The notes under the pieces are model-generated. The model ran no database searches. It worked only from the letters and a program-made list of their open reading frames with translations, and was not told the DNA's origin. DNA of 64,000 nucleotides, from NCBI RefSeq assembly GCF_003369835.1, contig NZ_QPMJ01000005.1, positions 62,001 to 126,000 of the forward strand. The letters are read 5' to 3'. The translations under genes were made by a program, and so were the position numbers. The DNA comes from Halorussus rarus (lineage in GTDB: Archaea; Halobacteriota; Halobacteria; Halobacteriales; Haladaptataceae). The first letter of the stretch is position 1. The number at the start of each line of letters is the position of its first letter. Positions 53,960-62,236 of this stretch are shown here, piece after piece.

Positions 53960-55120
53960 TCACTGGTAGGCCGGGATGCCCGTCAGGTCCTCGCCGAGGA
54001 TGAGGGTGTGGATGTCGTGGGTGCCCTCGTAGGTGTAGACGGTCTCCATGTTGGCCATGTGGCGCATCGGCGAGTAGTCGGCCGTGATGCCGTTGCCGCC
54101 GAGTATCTCACGGGCGACCCGGGACTGGTCGCGGGCCATCCGGACGTTGTTGCGCTTGGCCATCGAGACGTGCTGCGGGCGCAGCTCGCCGCGCTCCTTC
54201 AGCTCCGCGAGGCGGTGCGCGAGCAGTTGCGCGAGGGTGATCTGGGTCGCCATCTCGGCCAGCTTCTGCTGCTGGAGCTGGAAGCGACCGATGGGACCGC
54301 CGAACTGGTCGCGCTCGGTGGCGTACTCGCGGGCCGTCTCGAAACAGTCCCGCGCGGCGCCCACGGCGCCCCAGGCGATGCCGTACCGGGCCTGCGTCAG
54401 GCACGACAGCGGGCCCTTCATCCCCTCGACGCCCGGTAAGACCGCATCTTCGGGAACGAAGACGTCGTTCAGACCGATCTCGCCGGTGATGGAGGCGCGC
54501 AGCGACAGCTTCTCGTCGATCTTGTTGGTCGTCACGCCGTCCTCGTCGGTCTCCACGAGGAACCCGCGGACGGGGTTATCTTCCGCGGTCTTGTCGCGCG
54601 CCCAGACGACCGCGACGTCCGCGATCGGTGAGTTCGTGATCCACGTCTTCGAGCCGTTCAGCACGTAGCCGCCGTCGGCCGCTTCGGCCCGAGTCTCCAT
54701 GGCCGAGGGGTTCGAGCCGTGCTCGGGCTCGGTGAGCCCGAAGCAGCCGACGGCCTCGCCCGACCCCAGCGCCGGCAGCCAGCGCTCCTTCTGCTCGTCG
54801 CTCCCGTAGGCGTGGATGGGGTACATCACGAGCGCGCCCTGCACGGAGGCCATCGACCGGAGCCCCGAGTCGCAAGCCTCCAGCTCCTGCATCAGCAGGC
54901 CGTAGGCGGTCTCGCTGACGTTCGGCAGGCCGTACCCCTCCAGGTTCGGCGCGTAGAAGCCCATCTCGCCCAGTTCGGGGATGAGCTCGGTCGGGAAGGT
55001 TCCCTCGATCCAGTGCTCGCCGATGTCCTCGACCTCGCCGGCCACGAAGTCGCGGGCCGACTCCAGCACGAGCCTGTCCTCCTCGGACAGTTCCGCCTCC
55101 AGGTTCACGAAGTCTAGCAT
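53960..55120 (-). CDS. Acyl-CoA dehydrogenase, glutaryl-CoA dehydrogenase type
   Basis: A 386-residue flavin enzyme. The block YGLPNVSETAYGLLMQELEACDSGLRS and especially ETVYTYEGTHDIHTLILGEDLTG, with the catalytic Glu in YEGT, are typical of glutaryl-CoA dehydrogenase. GLTEPEHGSNPSAMET binds the flavin. It would oxidise and decarboxylate glutaryl-CoA to crotonyl-CoA, a product of lysine, tryptophan or aromatic degradation. Operon with the CoA-transferase downstream. Confidence 0.9.
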   Translation of the reverse strand: MLDFVNLEAELSEEDRLVLESARDFVAGEVEDIGEHWIEGTFPTELIPELGEMGFYAPNLEGYGLPNVSETAYGLLMQELEACDSGLRSMASVQGALVMYPIHAYGSDEQKERWLPALGSGEAVGCFGLTEPEHGSNPSAMETRAEAADGGYVLNGSKTWITNSPIADVAVVWARDKTAEDNPVRGFLVETDEDGVTTNKIDEKLSLRASITGEIGLNDVFVPEDAVLPGVEGMKGPLSCLTQARYGIAWGAVGAARDCFETAREYATERDQFGGPIGRFQLQQQKLAEMATQITLAQLLAHRLAELKERGELRPQHVSMAKRNNVRMARDQSRVAREILGGNGITADYSPMRHMANMETVYTYEGTHDIHTLILGEDLTGIPAYQ

Positions 55121-55226
55121 CGGGTGAGACGTTGCGTCGGGCGGGTAATAACGATGGGGGTTCCGCCGGTCGGGGTTCGGTCGACGGCGGGAGAAAATCG
55201 GCGGCGAAACGAAAAGGGCGCGGGAG

Positions 55227-56018
55227 CTACAGATTCGACCGGGCGTCGCCGCCGTCGATCATCACCGACTCGCCGTTGATGAAGCTCGCGCGGTCCGACA
55301 GGAGGAACGCGACGACGTTGCCGAACTCGGCCGGCGAGCCGAGGTCGCCCATCGGGATGTCGTCGGTCCAGGCCTCCTCGCTCTCCTCGAAGCTGTCGAA
55401 CCGGCCCTGCTCGACCGCGTTCTCGATGAGGTAGACCATCCGGTCGGTCTCGTGGGCGCCCGGCATCACGGCGTTGACCCGCACGTCGGGGGCGAGCTCG
55501 CGCGACAGCGTCTTCTCCAGTCCGATGACGCCCATGCGGACGGAGTTTGAGAGGACGAGGTCGTCGATGGCCTCCTTGACGCTGTGGGACGTCGAGCTGA
55601 CGATGCTGCCCGCGTCGCTCTCCTCGAGGTGGTCGACCGACTCCCGGACGAGGCGGACGACGCTCATCACCAGCAGGTCGTAGGCCTGGTACCACTCCTC
55701 GTCGGTGGTCTCGCTGAACGGCTTGCTCGGCGGGCCGCCGGCGTTGGTCACGAGGTGGTCGAGGCCGCCGAACTCGTCGACGGTCCGCTGGACCAGCTGT
55801 TCGATGTCGTCGGGGTCGGTGAGGTCGGCGGGCTGGCCCACGACCTCGCCTTCGGCGACCTCCCGGATGTCCTCGACGGCCGCGTCGAGTCGCTCCTCGT
55901 CCCGACCGTTGACGACGACGTTCGCGCCCTCGCGGGCCAGCGCCGTCGCGGCGGCCTTGCCGAGACCGCTGCTCGACGCCGATACCAGTGCCGCGTTGCC
56001 ATCGATTCCGAGGTCCAT
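55227..56018 (-). CDS. SDR-family oxidoreductase lacking the YxxxK motif
   Basis: A 263-residue SDR. ASSSGLGKA (14-22) binds the cofactor, TNAGG (90-94) is the Asn motif, but at the catalytic position it has DDLVLSNSVRMGVIGLEKTL instead of Y-x3-K. This change is shared by a known SDR branch (LALSNxxR), whose activity is unclear. It may be a non-classical reductase or non-enzymatic. It ends FINGESVMIDGGDARSNL, a complete C-terminus. It is 106 bases upstream of the glutaryl-CoA dehydrogenase gene. Confidence 0.82.
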   Translation of the reverse strand: MDLGIDGNAALVSASSSGLGKAAATALAREGANVVVNGRDEERLDAAVEDIREVAEGEVVGQPADLTDPDDIEQLVQRTVDEFGGLDHLVTNAGGPPSKPFSETTDEEWYQAYDLLVMSVVRLVRESVDHLEESDAGSIVSSTSHSVKEAIDDLVLSNSVRMGVIGLEKTLSRELAPDVRVNAVMPGAHETDRMVYLIENAVEQGRFDSFEESEEAWTDDIPMGDLGSPAEFGNVVAFLLSDRASFINGESVMIDGGDARSNL

Positions 56019-56134
56019 AGGTGAAAATCAGAGCCGACCGTCTTAGTCCCACGAATCACGACAATTCTTTCCGGAACATCCGTCCGCTCTCGAAGCTCGC
56101 CCGCGTCCCGCAGCCCGCTCACTCGGGGAGGAAC

Positions 56135-57778
56135 TCACTCGGCCATGAACTGGCTGGCCTGGGGTTCCAGCGGGTCGGTCCGGACCTCGACCAGCGCCGG
56201 GCCGTCGCTCCGGAGCGCGGCGTCGAGGCCGTCGCGGATGTCGGCCGGCGCGTCGGCGCGATACGCGTCGACGCCCATCCCCTCCGCGACCGCCGTGAAG
56301 TCGACGGGCGCGTCGGCCCAGCCGTACTCCTGCTCGGAGAGCCGGTAGCTCCGGCCGGCCTCCTCGCTGATGATGGCGTAGTCGTCGTTGTTGAGGACCA
56401 CGACCGTGACCGGCAGGTCCTCGACCGCTGCGGTGTGGAGTTCGTGGACGCACATCATGAGGCCGCCGTCGCCGGTCAGCGCGACGACTGGCGCGTCGGG
56501 GTTGGCGTACGCCGCGCCGATGGCCGACGGGAGCCCGGTCCCCATCGTCGCCCACGAGCCGGGGTTGACGTACTTCCGCGGCCCGGCGGCGTCGAAGACG
56601 TTGAGCGCCCAGACCCGGAAGCCGCCCGCGTCGACGGCGACGACCGCCTCCTCGGGGAGCGCGTTCCGGATCGCGCGCAGCGCCCGCACCGAGGTGATGG
56701 GGGTCGAATCGCCGAGCAGCGGGTCGAGTCGCTCGTCGGTCGCGTCCCGGACGGCACTCGCGCGCTCCGCGCCCAGGTCGGCGCGGTCGATGCCCGCGTC
56801 GTCAAGGCCCTCGGCGAGCGACGCCAGCACCCCGCGGGCGTCGCCGACGATGCCGACCGTCGGCTCGTAGCCCCGGCCGATGTCGCCCGCGCCCAGCGTC
56901 GCGTGGACGAGCGCGTCGGGCAGTTCGACCGACCACCCGCGGCTCGCGTGGGCGTCGAGGTCGGTCCCGACCGCGAGACAGGCGTCGGCGTCGGCGAGGC
57001 AGGTCAGCAGTTCGGGGCTGGCGCTGCCGCTCAGCGTCCCGGCGCTGAGGTCGTGGCGCTCCGGGACGACGCCCTTGCCCTTGTACGTCGTCACGATCGG
57101 CGCGCCGAGGCGCTCCGCGACGGCGACCAGTTCGTCGGTCGCGCCGGCCGCGCGGACGCCGCCGCCCGCCAGGACCACGGGATCGGCCGCGTCGGCCAGC
57201 AGGTCCCGGGCTTCCGCGACCGCGTCCGCCGGGACGCCGGCGGCGTACTCGGTGTCGAACTCGGGCGGGTCGGCGAGCGCGGCGTCCGCGGCGAGGAAGC
57301 TCTTCGGAATCCCGACCCGGACGGGCCCTTTCGGCGGCGTGCGAGCGACCGCGATGGCCCGCTCGACCTCGGCCACCGTCGCCTCCGGCGTCTCGACCAG
57401 CACGTTCTCCTTCACGACGTTGTCGTAGGTGTCGGGCGGCGTCTCGTGGATGGCGTCGCCGCCGCGGAGGTCGGGGTCGGTCTCGATGGCGAAGTGGACC
57501 AGCGGGACGCAGTCGTTGAGCGCGTTCTTCAGCCCGTTCATCGCGTTCATGTCGCCGGGCCCGGGGACCACCACCGTCGCCGCCATCCGGTCGCCGGTGG
57601 AGGCGTACCCCCACGCCTGGTGGGTCACCGCGGTCTCGTGGCGGGCCACGACGAACCGGATGTCGTCGCGCTCCCCGATGGTCTCGTTCAGCGGGAGCGA
57701 CTGCTTTCCCGGAATCCCGAAGACGGTGTCTACGTCGTTGTCGACGAGGCTGTCGATCACGGCCTGATTGACGGTCAC
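56135..57778 (-). CDS. Thiamin-diphosphate-dependent enzyme (acetolactate synthase/benzoylformate decarboxylase family)
   Basis: A 547-residue ThDP enzyme. The PYR domain has FGIPGKQSLPL and the catalytic Glu in VARHETAVTHQAWG (about residue 49), the middle domain is Rossmann-like (VLAGGGVRAAGATDELVAVA), and TGDGGLMMCVHELHTAAVEDLPVTVVVLNNDDY is the ThDP-binding GDG-x-NN motif. The family includes acetolactate synthase, benzoylformate decarboxylase and oxalyl-CoA decarboxylase; benzoylformate-like activity would fit the aromatic context. TTTAA on the minus strand at 57808-57804, about 26 bases before ATG 57778, supports a leaderless start. Confidence 0.87.
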   Translation of the reverse strand: MTVNQAVIDSLVDNDVDTVFGIPGKQSLPLNETIGERDDIRFVVARHETAVTHQAWGYASTGDRMAATVVVPGPGDMNAMNGLKNALNDCVPLVHFAIETDPDLRGGDAIHETPPDTYDNVVKENVLVETPEATVAEVERAIAVARTPPKGPVRVGIPKSFLAADAALADPPEFDTEYAAGVPADAVAEARDLLADAADPVVLAGGGVRAAGATDELVAVAERLGAPIVTTYKGKGVVPERHDLSAGTLSGSASPELLTCLADADACLAVGTDLDAHASRGWSVELPDALVHATLGAGDIGRGYEPTVGIVGDARGVLASLAEGLDDAGIDRADLGAERASAVRDATDERLDPLLGDSTPITSVRALRAIRNALPEEAVVAVDAGGFRVWALNVFDAAGPRKYVNPGSWATMGTGLPSAIGAAYANPDAPVVALTGDGGLMMCVHELHTAAVEDLPVTVVVLNNDDYAIISEEAGRSYRLSEQEYGWADAPVDFTAVAEGMGVDAYRADAPADIRDGLDAALRSDGPALVEVRTDPLEPQASQFMAE

Positions 57779-57801
57779 GCTCCCAACTCCGACCCGGGGT
57801 C

Positions 57802-57810
57802 ACTTAAACG
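57802..57810 (-). promoter_or_regulatory. Promoter of the ThDP enzyme gene
   Basis: Minus-strand ACGTTTAAG at 57810-57802 lies 24-32 bases before the ATG at 57778. The position fits a TATA box of a leaderless transcript; another AT-rich candidate (CAAATATATAC) is farther, near 57860. Confidence 0.5.
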
Positions 57811-57955
57811 TTCGACGACCGGGCGACCGCGTTGGCGTTCGACAACCTCAAACACGTATATATTTGACTACTGCCCTTTCGCGCCCGCTCACTGCCGTAC
57901 AAGTGTGAGTAAGGTGACTACCGTGCGTTTGAAGGAAACGAACGATCAGGGCCAC

Positions 57956-58723
57956 TCACGAGAGCTCCGCGTTGACCTCGATCACGTTGGCCGTGCGGAG
58001 TAGCTCGTCCTTCAGTTCGGTCTCGATCTTGTCGTCGGTGATGCGGCGCGCCGGGCCGGAGATGCTGATGCCGCCGAGGACGCCGCCCTCGTCGTCGCGG
58101 AGCGGCGCCCCGATGCAGCGCACGCCCCGGACGCGCTCCTCGTCGTCGACGGCGTAGCCCCGCTCGCGGACCTCCTCGAGCCGACGCCGGAGCGTTTCGG
58201 GATCGGTGACGGTGTTCTCGGTCCGCCGGGGGAGCCCCGACTTGTCGACGATCTCCTCGACCCGGCGCTCGGGTAGGTGGGCCATCATCGCGAGGCCGAC
58301 CGAGATGCAGTGGGGGTCGACGTACCGCCCGACGGGCGACGTCGTCTTGATCGCGTTCTCGCCCTCGACGCGGTGGACGACGACGGCCTTCGCCCCCTCG
58401 AGGAGCGCGAACTGCGTGCGCTCGCCCGTCATGTCCGCGAGCTTCTCCAGTTCGCTCGCGACCAGGTCGTAGATCTCGATGCGCTCCTTCACGCGCTCGG
58501 CCAGGCTGATCGGGCGGAGTCCGAGCTGGTACCCCTCGTCGGACTGGGTCACCAGTCCCTCGCGGGACAGGGTGGCCAGGTGGGTGTGGACCGTCCCCTT
58601 GGTTATCCCCAGTTCCTCGGCGAGCTCCGTGATCCCCATCGTCCCCTCCCGTTCGATCGCGCCGATGATCTCGCAGGTGCGCTCGACCGCCTGGATCGAC
58701 CGCGGGGGTTCGTCGCGTTCCAT
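57956..58723 (-). CDS. IclR-family regulator
   Basis: A 255-residue IclR protein with helix-turn-helix TMGITELAEELGITKGTVHTHLATL (about 28-52) and an effector domain containing PHCISVGLAMMAHLPERR and GVRCIGAPLRDDEGGVLGGISISGPARR. It precedes the ThDP enzyme gene on the same strand by 177 bases, so it may control it and the CoA genes further downstream. The start ATG 58723 sits 27 bases after an AAAACGTTTT palindrome. Confidence 0.9.
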   Translation of the reverse strand: MERDEPPRSIQAVERTCEIIGAIEREGTMGITELAEELGITKGTVHTHLATLSREGLVTQSDEGYQLGLRPISLAERVKERIEIYDLVASELEKLADMTGERTQFALLEGAKAVVVHRVEGENAIKTTSPVGRYVDPHCISVGLAMMAHLPERRVEEIVDKSGLPRRTENTVTDPETLRRRLEEVRERGYAVDDEERVRGVRCIGAPLRDDEGGVLGGISISGPARRITDDKIETELKDELLRTANVIEVNAELS

Positions 58724-58749
58724 AGGTCGTGTTGGCGCTCGGCCGGGTA

Positions 58750-58759
58750 AAAACGTTTT
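58750..58759 (-). promoter_or_regulatory. AAAACGTTTT palindrome at -27 of an IclR gene
   Basis: The same 10-bp palindrome as at 27716, 27 bases before an IclR start. A related element TTTTGC...CAAACG follows it, and its inverted form (CGTTTGAGTGTGCAAAAC) lies at 58879-58896, so several regulator half-sites may exist upstream of the gene. Confidence 0.5.
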
Positions 58760-58936
58760 GCTGTGTCAAACGCAAGTGCAGCGAATCCCGCGGGGAACGG
58801 GCTCCATTTACTCGGACTTTCCCGTGCGAACTACCCGGACAGCCGGTCTCATGTCCGCGAATCCTTGCCGAGCATCCCGTTTGAGTGTGCAAAACAGATG
58901 GTCCGGTCGGATACGTGGAACCGGGTTGCCCGGTCC

Positions 58937-59209
58937 TCACAGCTCCCGACGCCGATAGCGGTACGCCGGAATCAGGAAGGGGAACAGCAGTGTCCCGACG
59001 AGGTGGAGGCCGGTGTCGGGTCGCCAGTTAGGACTGACCGAATCGAGGCCGCGGGCGTCCAGATGCATTGCGACGGGCGCGAGCAGGCACCCGACGACCA
59101 TGAGAGCGAGCGACGACCGGATCACCTCGACGACGAGGTGGACGGATCCGAGGTACAGGCCGTAGTGCCACCGGCCCCAGTGGTCCGACTCGCCGTCGTA
59201 CTCGGGCAC
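58937..59209 (-). CDS. Small two-helix membrane protein
   Basis: With a GTG start at 59209 the protein has 90 residues; two hydrophobic segments (LYLGSVHLVVEVIRSSLALMVVGCLLAPVAM and TGLHLVGTLLFPFLIPAYRYRRREL) enclose a short loop ending in a basic tail. The architecture, with W-x-P-D-T in the loop and a YRYRR end, is common in small haloarchaeal membrane proteins of unknown function. A longer frame to an ATG at 59380 adds an Arg-rich, unlikely N-terminus. I do not recognise the function. Confidence 0.5.
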   Translation of the reverse strand: MPEYDGESDHWGRWHYGLYLGSVHLVVEVIRSSLALMVVGCLLAPVAMHLDARGLDSVSPNWRPDTGLHLVGTLLFPFLIPAYRYRRREL

Positions 59210-59582
59210 GGCGGCCTCCGAGCCCCCGCCGTAGGCGAGGGCGATCCCCCAGTCGGGCGTTCTCCGCCGCCTCGCCTCGAGTCCTTTCCTTGAAGGACAT
59301 ACCCTATCAATGAGGCGCGACTGCGATATTCGTTCCGGTGTATCGTTCGGCGTCCCGGCCCGTCTCCCTCCCCGACTCATCCGTTTTCAATCACCAAGCG
59401 GTGACGCCGGACGTGGGCGCGACACTATCTCGTTACCTGCTGCTTCTCGACTATCGTTACAGTTCTAGACTTGTAATGGAAAGGTGCGTTAACAACTCAT
59501 TAACCAAGCCGAACGCGGCGTAAGGTCGCATGTCTGCGAGCCGAATCACGCGAGAGAGCCGTCAGAGGACGACGCCCCGACC

Positions 59583-60382
59583 TCAGTACGACCGGGGCAG
59601 CCCGAGCACGTCTCGCTCACGTAGTTGAGCGCGAGCTGCTGGGTGATCGGGACCAGCCGGGTCAGCCGCGCCTCGCGGAAGTACCGCTCGCGTCGTACTC
59701 GGTGGCGACTCCGAAACCGCCGTGGGTCTGGACCGCGGCGTCCGCGGCCTCGAAGCACGCCTCCGCGGCGAGATACTTCGACATGTTGGCGCGCGCCGAC
59801 GTCGGCGCTCTCCCCGTCTGTCTCGTCGGCGGCGTATGTCATCTGCTTAGCGGCCTGGACGCGGGCGTGAGCCTCCGCGATGGGATGTTGTATGGACTGG
59901 TTGGCGTCGATTGCCCGGCCGACCTTCACCGGGTCGCCGCCCTCCGTCTGGAGGATGAGGTCCAGTTCCTTCTTCTCCTTCGCGGGACCGGTCTCGCCGT
60001 ACCCCTTGATGCTGGCGTAGATTATGCCCTCGTTGAACTCCCGGACGCCGTCGTAGCCGATGCCGAGCTTGTCGGTGACGCCGTAGCCGAAGTTCTCGAC
60101 GAACACGTCTGCGTCGGCGAGCAGGTCGCGGGTCGCCTCCCGGCCGGCGTCGGTCTTCAGGTCGACGGTCACCGACTTCTTGTTCCGGTTGTTCGCCATG
60201 AAGTAGCCCGACTTGCCCGCCGGTCCGTGGCCCTGGTCACGGGCCGAACCGCCGGCACCCGGGCGCTCTATCTTGACGACGTCCGCCCCGAGGTCGGCGA
60301 GCAGCGCCCCGCAGAAGGGGCCGGCTCGGTGGACGGTCATCTCGACGACGGTCAGGTCCGACAGCGGTCCCTGTGACGACAT
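59583..60382 (-). pseudogene. Chimeric pseudogene: CoA-transferase 5' half fused to acyl-CoA dehydrogenase 3' end
   Basis: From ATG 60382 the translation is a class III CoA-transferase (VVEMTVHRAGPFCGALLADL, YGETGPAKEKKELDLILQ) up to about residue 155. It then switches within VGRAID (near 59917) to the C-terminal part of an acyl-CoA dehydrogenase (DANQSIQHPIAEAHARVQA). That part is further broken by three frameshifts: ANMSKYLAAEACFEAADAAV, then QTHGGFGVATEYD, RYFREARLTRLVPITQQ and VLGLPRSY occur in successive frames, ending in a stop at 59583. Neither enzyme can be made whole. The promoter and start of the CoA-transferase are intact. Confidence 0.85.
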
Positions 60383-60450
60383 ATCCTACCAGACCCGGGG
60401 CAGGGACAAAAAATTTGGAAGCGGTTCCGGGCTCGAACCTCGACCGTCGA

Positions 60451-61233
60451 CTATCCCTCGTTGAACTCGTCGACGAGCTCCCGGCGCTCGTCGGTGGCGA
60501 ACTGCTCCCACCAGAGGTCGGCCTCGTACGCCCGCGCGGTCTCGATGTCGGGGGCGTTCGCGGCTTGGTTGATGGCCTTCTTGGAGTTCTTGACCGCCTG
60601 GCGGCCGGTGTCCTGGATGGAGTCGACGATTCCGTCGACCGTCTCGTCGAGCTCTTCGGGGGCGACCGCGTGGTTGACCAGGCCGATGCGCTCGGCCTCG
60701 TCGGCGCCGATGAAGTCCGCCGTCAGGGCGAGCTCCTTGGCCTTGGCCTCGCCGACGAGCTGGATCGCCCGGTAGTTCGACCCGCCGGTCGGGATCTGGC
60801 CGATGTTGCAGGTCGGGACGCCGAACTGCGACTCCTCGGTCGCGACCCGCATGTCGCAGTACATCGCGAGGATCATCCCGCCGCCCGCGCAGTAGCCGTC
60901 GATCTTCGCGATGACGGGCGCGTGGAGGTCGAGCGGCGCGCGGTAGATGTCGTAGAAGAGGTCCTGGCGGTCCTTCTGGCGCGGGTCGTGCTCCTCGACC
61001 GTGCCGGCGTACTGCTCGATGTCCGCCCCGGCGGAGAACGCGTCCTCGCCCTCGCCGGTGACGACCACGGCGTCGACGTCCCGGTCGAGCTGGAGCTCGG
61101 CGAACGCCCGCTGGAGGTCGAGCATCACCTCGGTGTTCAGCGCGTTGTACTTCTCGGGCCGGTGGAACTCGACGGTGGCGACGCCCTCGTCCACGTCCAC
61201 CGTGATGCTCTCGTAGGCGCTGTAGAAGCCCAT
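60451..61233 (-). CDS. Enoyl-CoA hydratase/isomerase (crotonase) family protein
   Basis: A 260-residue crotonase. VEFHRPEKYNALNTEVM and DAFSAGADIEQY form the CoA site and first oxyanion peptide; YCAGGGMILAMYCDMRV and ESQFGVPTCNIGQIPTGG form the second. Compared with rat hydratase, both catalytic glutamates appear replaced (E of GGGxELAM by I, and E of FGQPE by T), so plain hydration is unlikely; isomerase, thioesterase or ring-hydrolase activity is possible. ATG 61233 is preferred to the longer upstream frame, which has no homology. Confidence 0.88.
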   Translation of the reverse strand: MGFYSAYESITVDVDEGVATVEFHRPEKYNALNTEVMLDLQRAFAELQLDRDVDAVVVTGEGEDAFSAGADIEQYAGTVEEHDPRQKDRQDLFYDIYRAPLDLHAPVIAKIDGYCAGGGMILAMYCDMRVATEESQFGVPTCNIGQIPTGGSNYRAIQLVGEAKAKELALTADFIGADEAERIGLVNHAVAPEELDETVDGIVDSIQDTGRQAVKNSKKAINQAANAPDIETARAYEADLWWEQFATDERRELVDEFNEG

Positions 61234-61400
61234 ACACCGAACCGATACACAAGCTGCCGAGAAAGAACTTTGGGTGACATTCACAGCCGACGTCGCTATC
61301 GCCGGCGTCGTCGGTCGCTCCGACCGCGGGCGTCGCAACCCCGAGGCCGACGCGGTCCGCCTCGCAGAGAACTTATCACGGAGTCGGACCCGCAGTGAGT

Positions 61401-61900
61401 ATGGCACCCATCGCCCCGGAGACGCTCCGCGAGGAGACGAAGGTCCTCGCGTTCGACCTCCGGGACACGCTGCTCGACCGCGAATCGACGCTCGTCCCGT
61501 CGCTCGCCGACCTGCTCGACGTCCACGGCAGCGACTACGACGCCGACGTGCTACTCCGGCGCTATCTGGCGATGCATTTCCGGGACTCGATAATCGACTC
61601 GCTGGTTCCGGGCCCGCACACACCGTTCACGGAGATCAGCCGCCGGGCGCTGGCGTACCGACTCGAACAGTTCGGCCTCGACGTCGCGACCAGTCAGGTC
61701 GCCCACGGCAAGATCCGCGAGCGGGCGGCGAGCGGCGACCCCGTCCCGCCGGACTGGACCGTCACTGAGCCGGGCGAGCCCGAGACCGACGCCGCGGCGT
61801 TCGAGGACGGCTCCGGCGCGCTGCTGCCGCTGGGCGGGACTGCGTCGGGGTACGAGGGGTTCGGGCTGGCGGTCGTCGCCGAACTGTTCGCGGACAGACT
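61401..61900 (+). pseudogene. Chimeric pseudogene: HAD-phosphatase 5' part fused to an Ldh2-type dehydrogenase fragment
   Basis: Codons 1-92 read as a haloacid-dehalogenase-type hydrolase (VLAFDLRDTLLDRES, the nucleophile motif). Near 61678, inside FGLDVATSQVAHGKI, the frame continues as malate/L-lactate dehydrogenase of the Ldh2 family (GDPVPPDWTV and LLPLGGTASGYEGFGLAVVAELF). It ends abruptly near 61900 where a third, unrelated minus-strand fragment begins. Normal Ldh2 enzymes are about 350 residues; only some 70 are present here. Confidence 0.78.
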
Positions 61901-62236
61901 GAATACCAGAGGAGCAGCGAGCCGATGCCGGTGAGCACCGTCGCGGCGAGCAGCGACCCGGCGCCGAGCGCCACGACCCACTCGGGGACCCGGGCGAGCT
62001 GCTTCTCCGCCTCCTCCGGTTCGTGCTGGTCCGACCGGTCCTCGACGGCCTCCCGGTCGGCCTCGGGCGTGCTCTCGGCCGTCGCGGTCTCTGCTGTGCT
62101 CTCCTCGGCCGCCGTTGCGTCGCCCGCTGGCGCATCCAGGTCGGTCTCGCCTCCCGCCGCATCGGTGACCTCGCTCTCATCCGCCCCTGTCCGGTAGCGG
62201 TCCGAGGCGTCCTCGTCGCTCGTGGCGACGGCTCCG
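61900..62236 (-). pseudogene. Truncated haloarchaeal acidic membrane protein fragment
   Basis: Right after the CoA-transferase stop, one minus-strand frame, lacking a start codon, gives a long acidic Thr/Ala/Glu-rich stretch (DEDASDRYRTGADESEVTD, DQHEPEEAEKQLARVPEWVV) leading to one membrane helix (LGAGSLLAATVLTGIGSLLLWYS). The coding stops at the junction with the Ldh2 piece near 61900, so the protein has lost its later part and its start. Confidence 0.55.

Noticed and set aside
60451-61623. Long N-terminal extension of the crotonase (390-codon frame)
   Set aside because: The upstream part is Arg/Ser-rich and overlaps the divergent HAD start; crotonase homology begins at ATG 61233.
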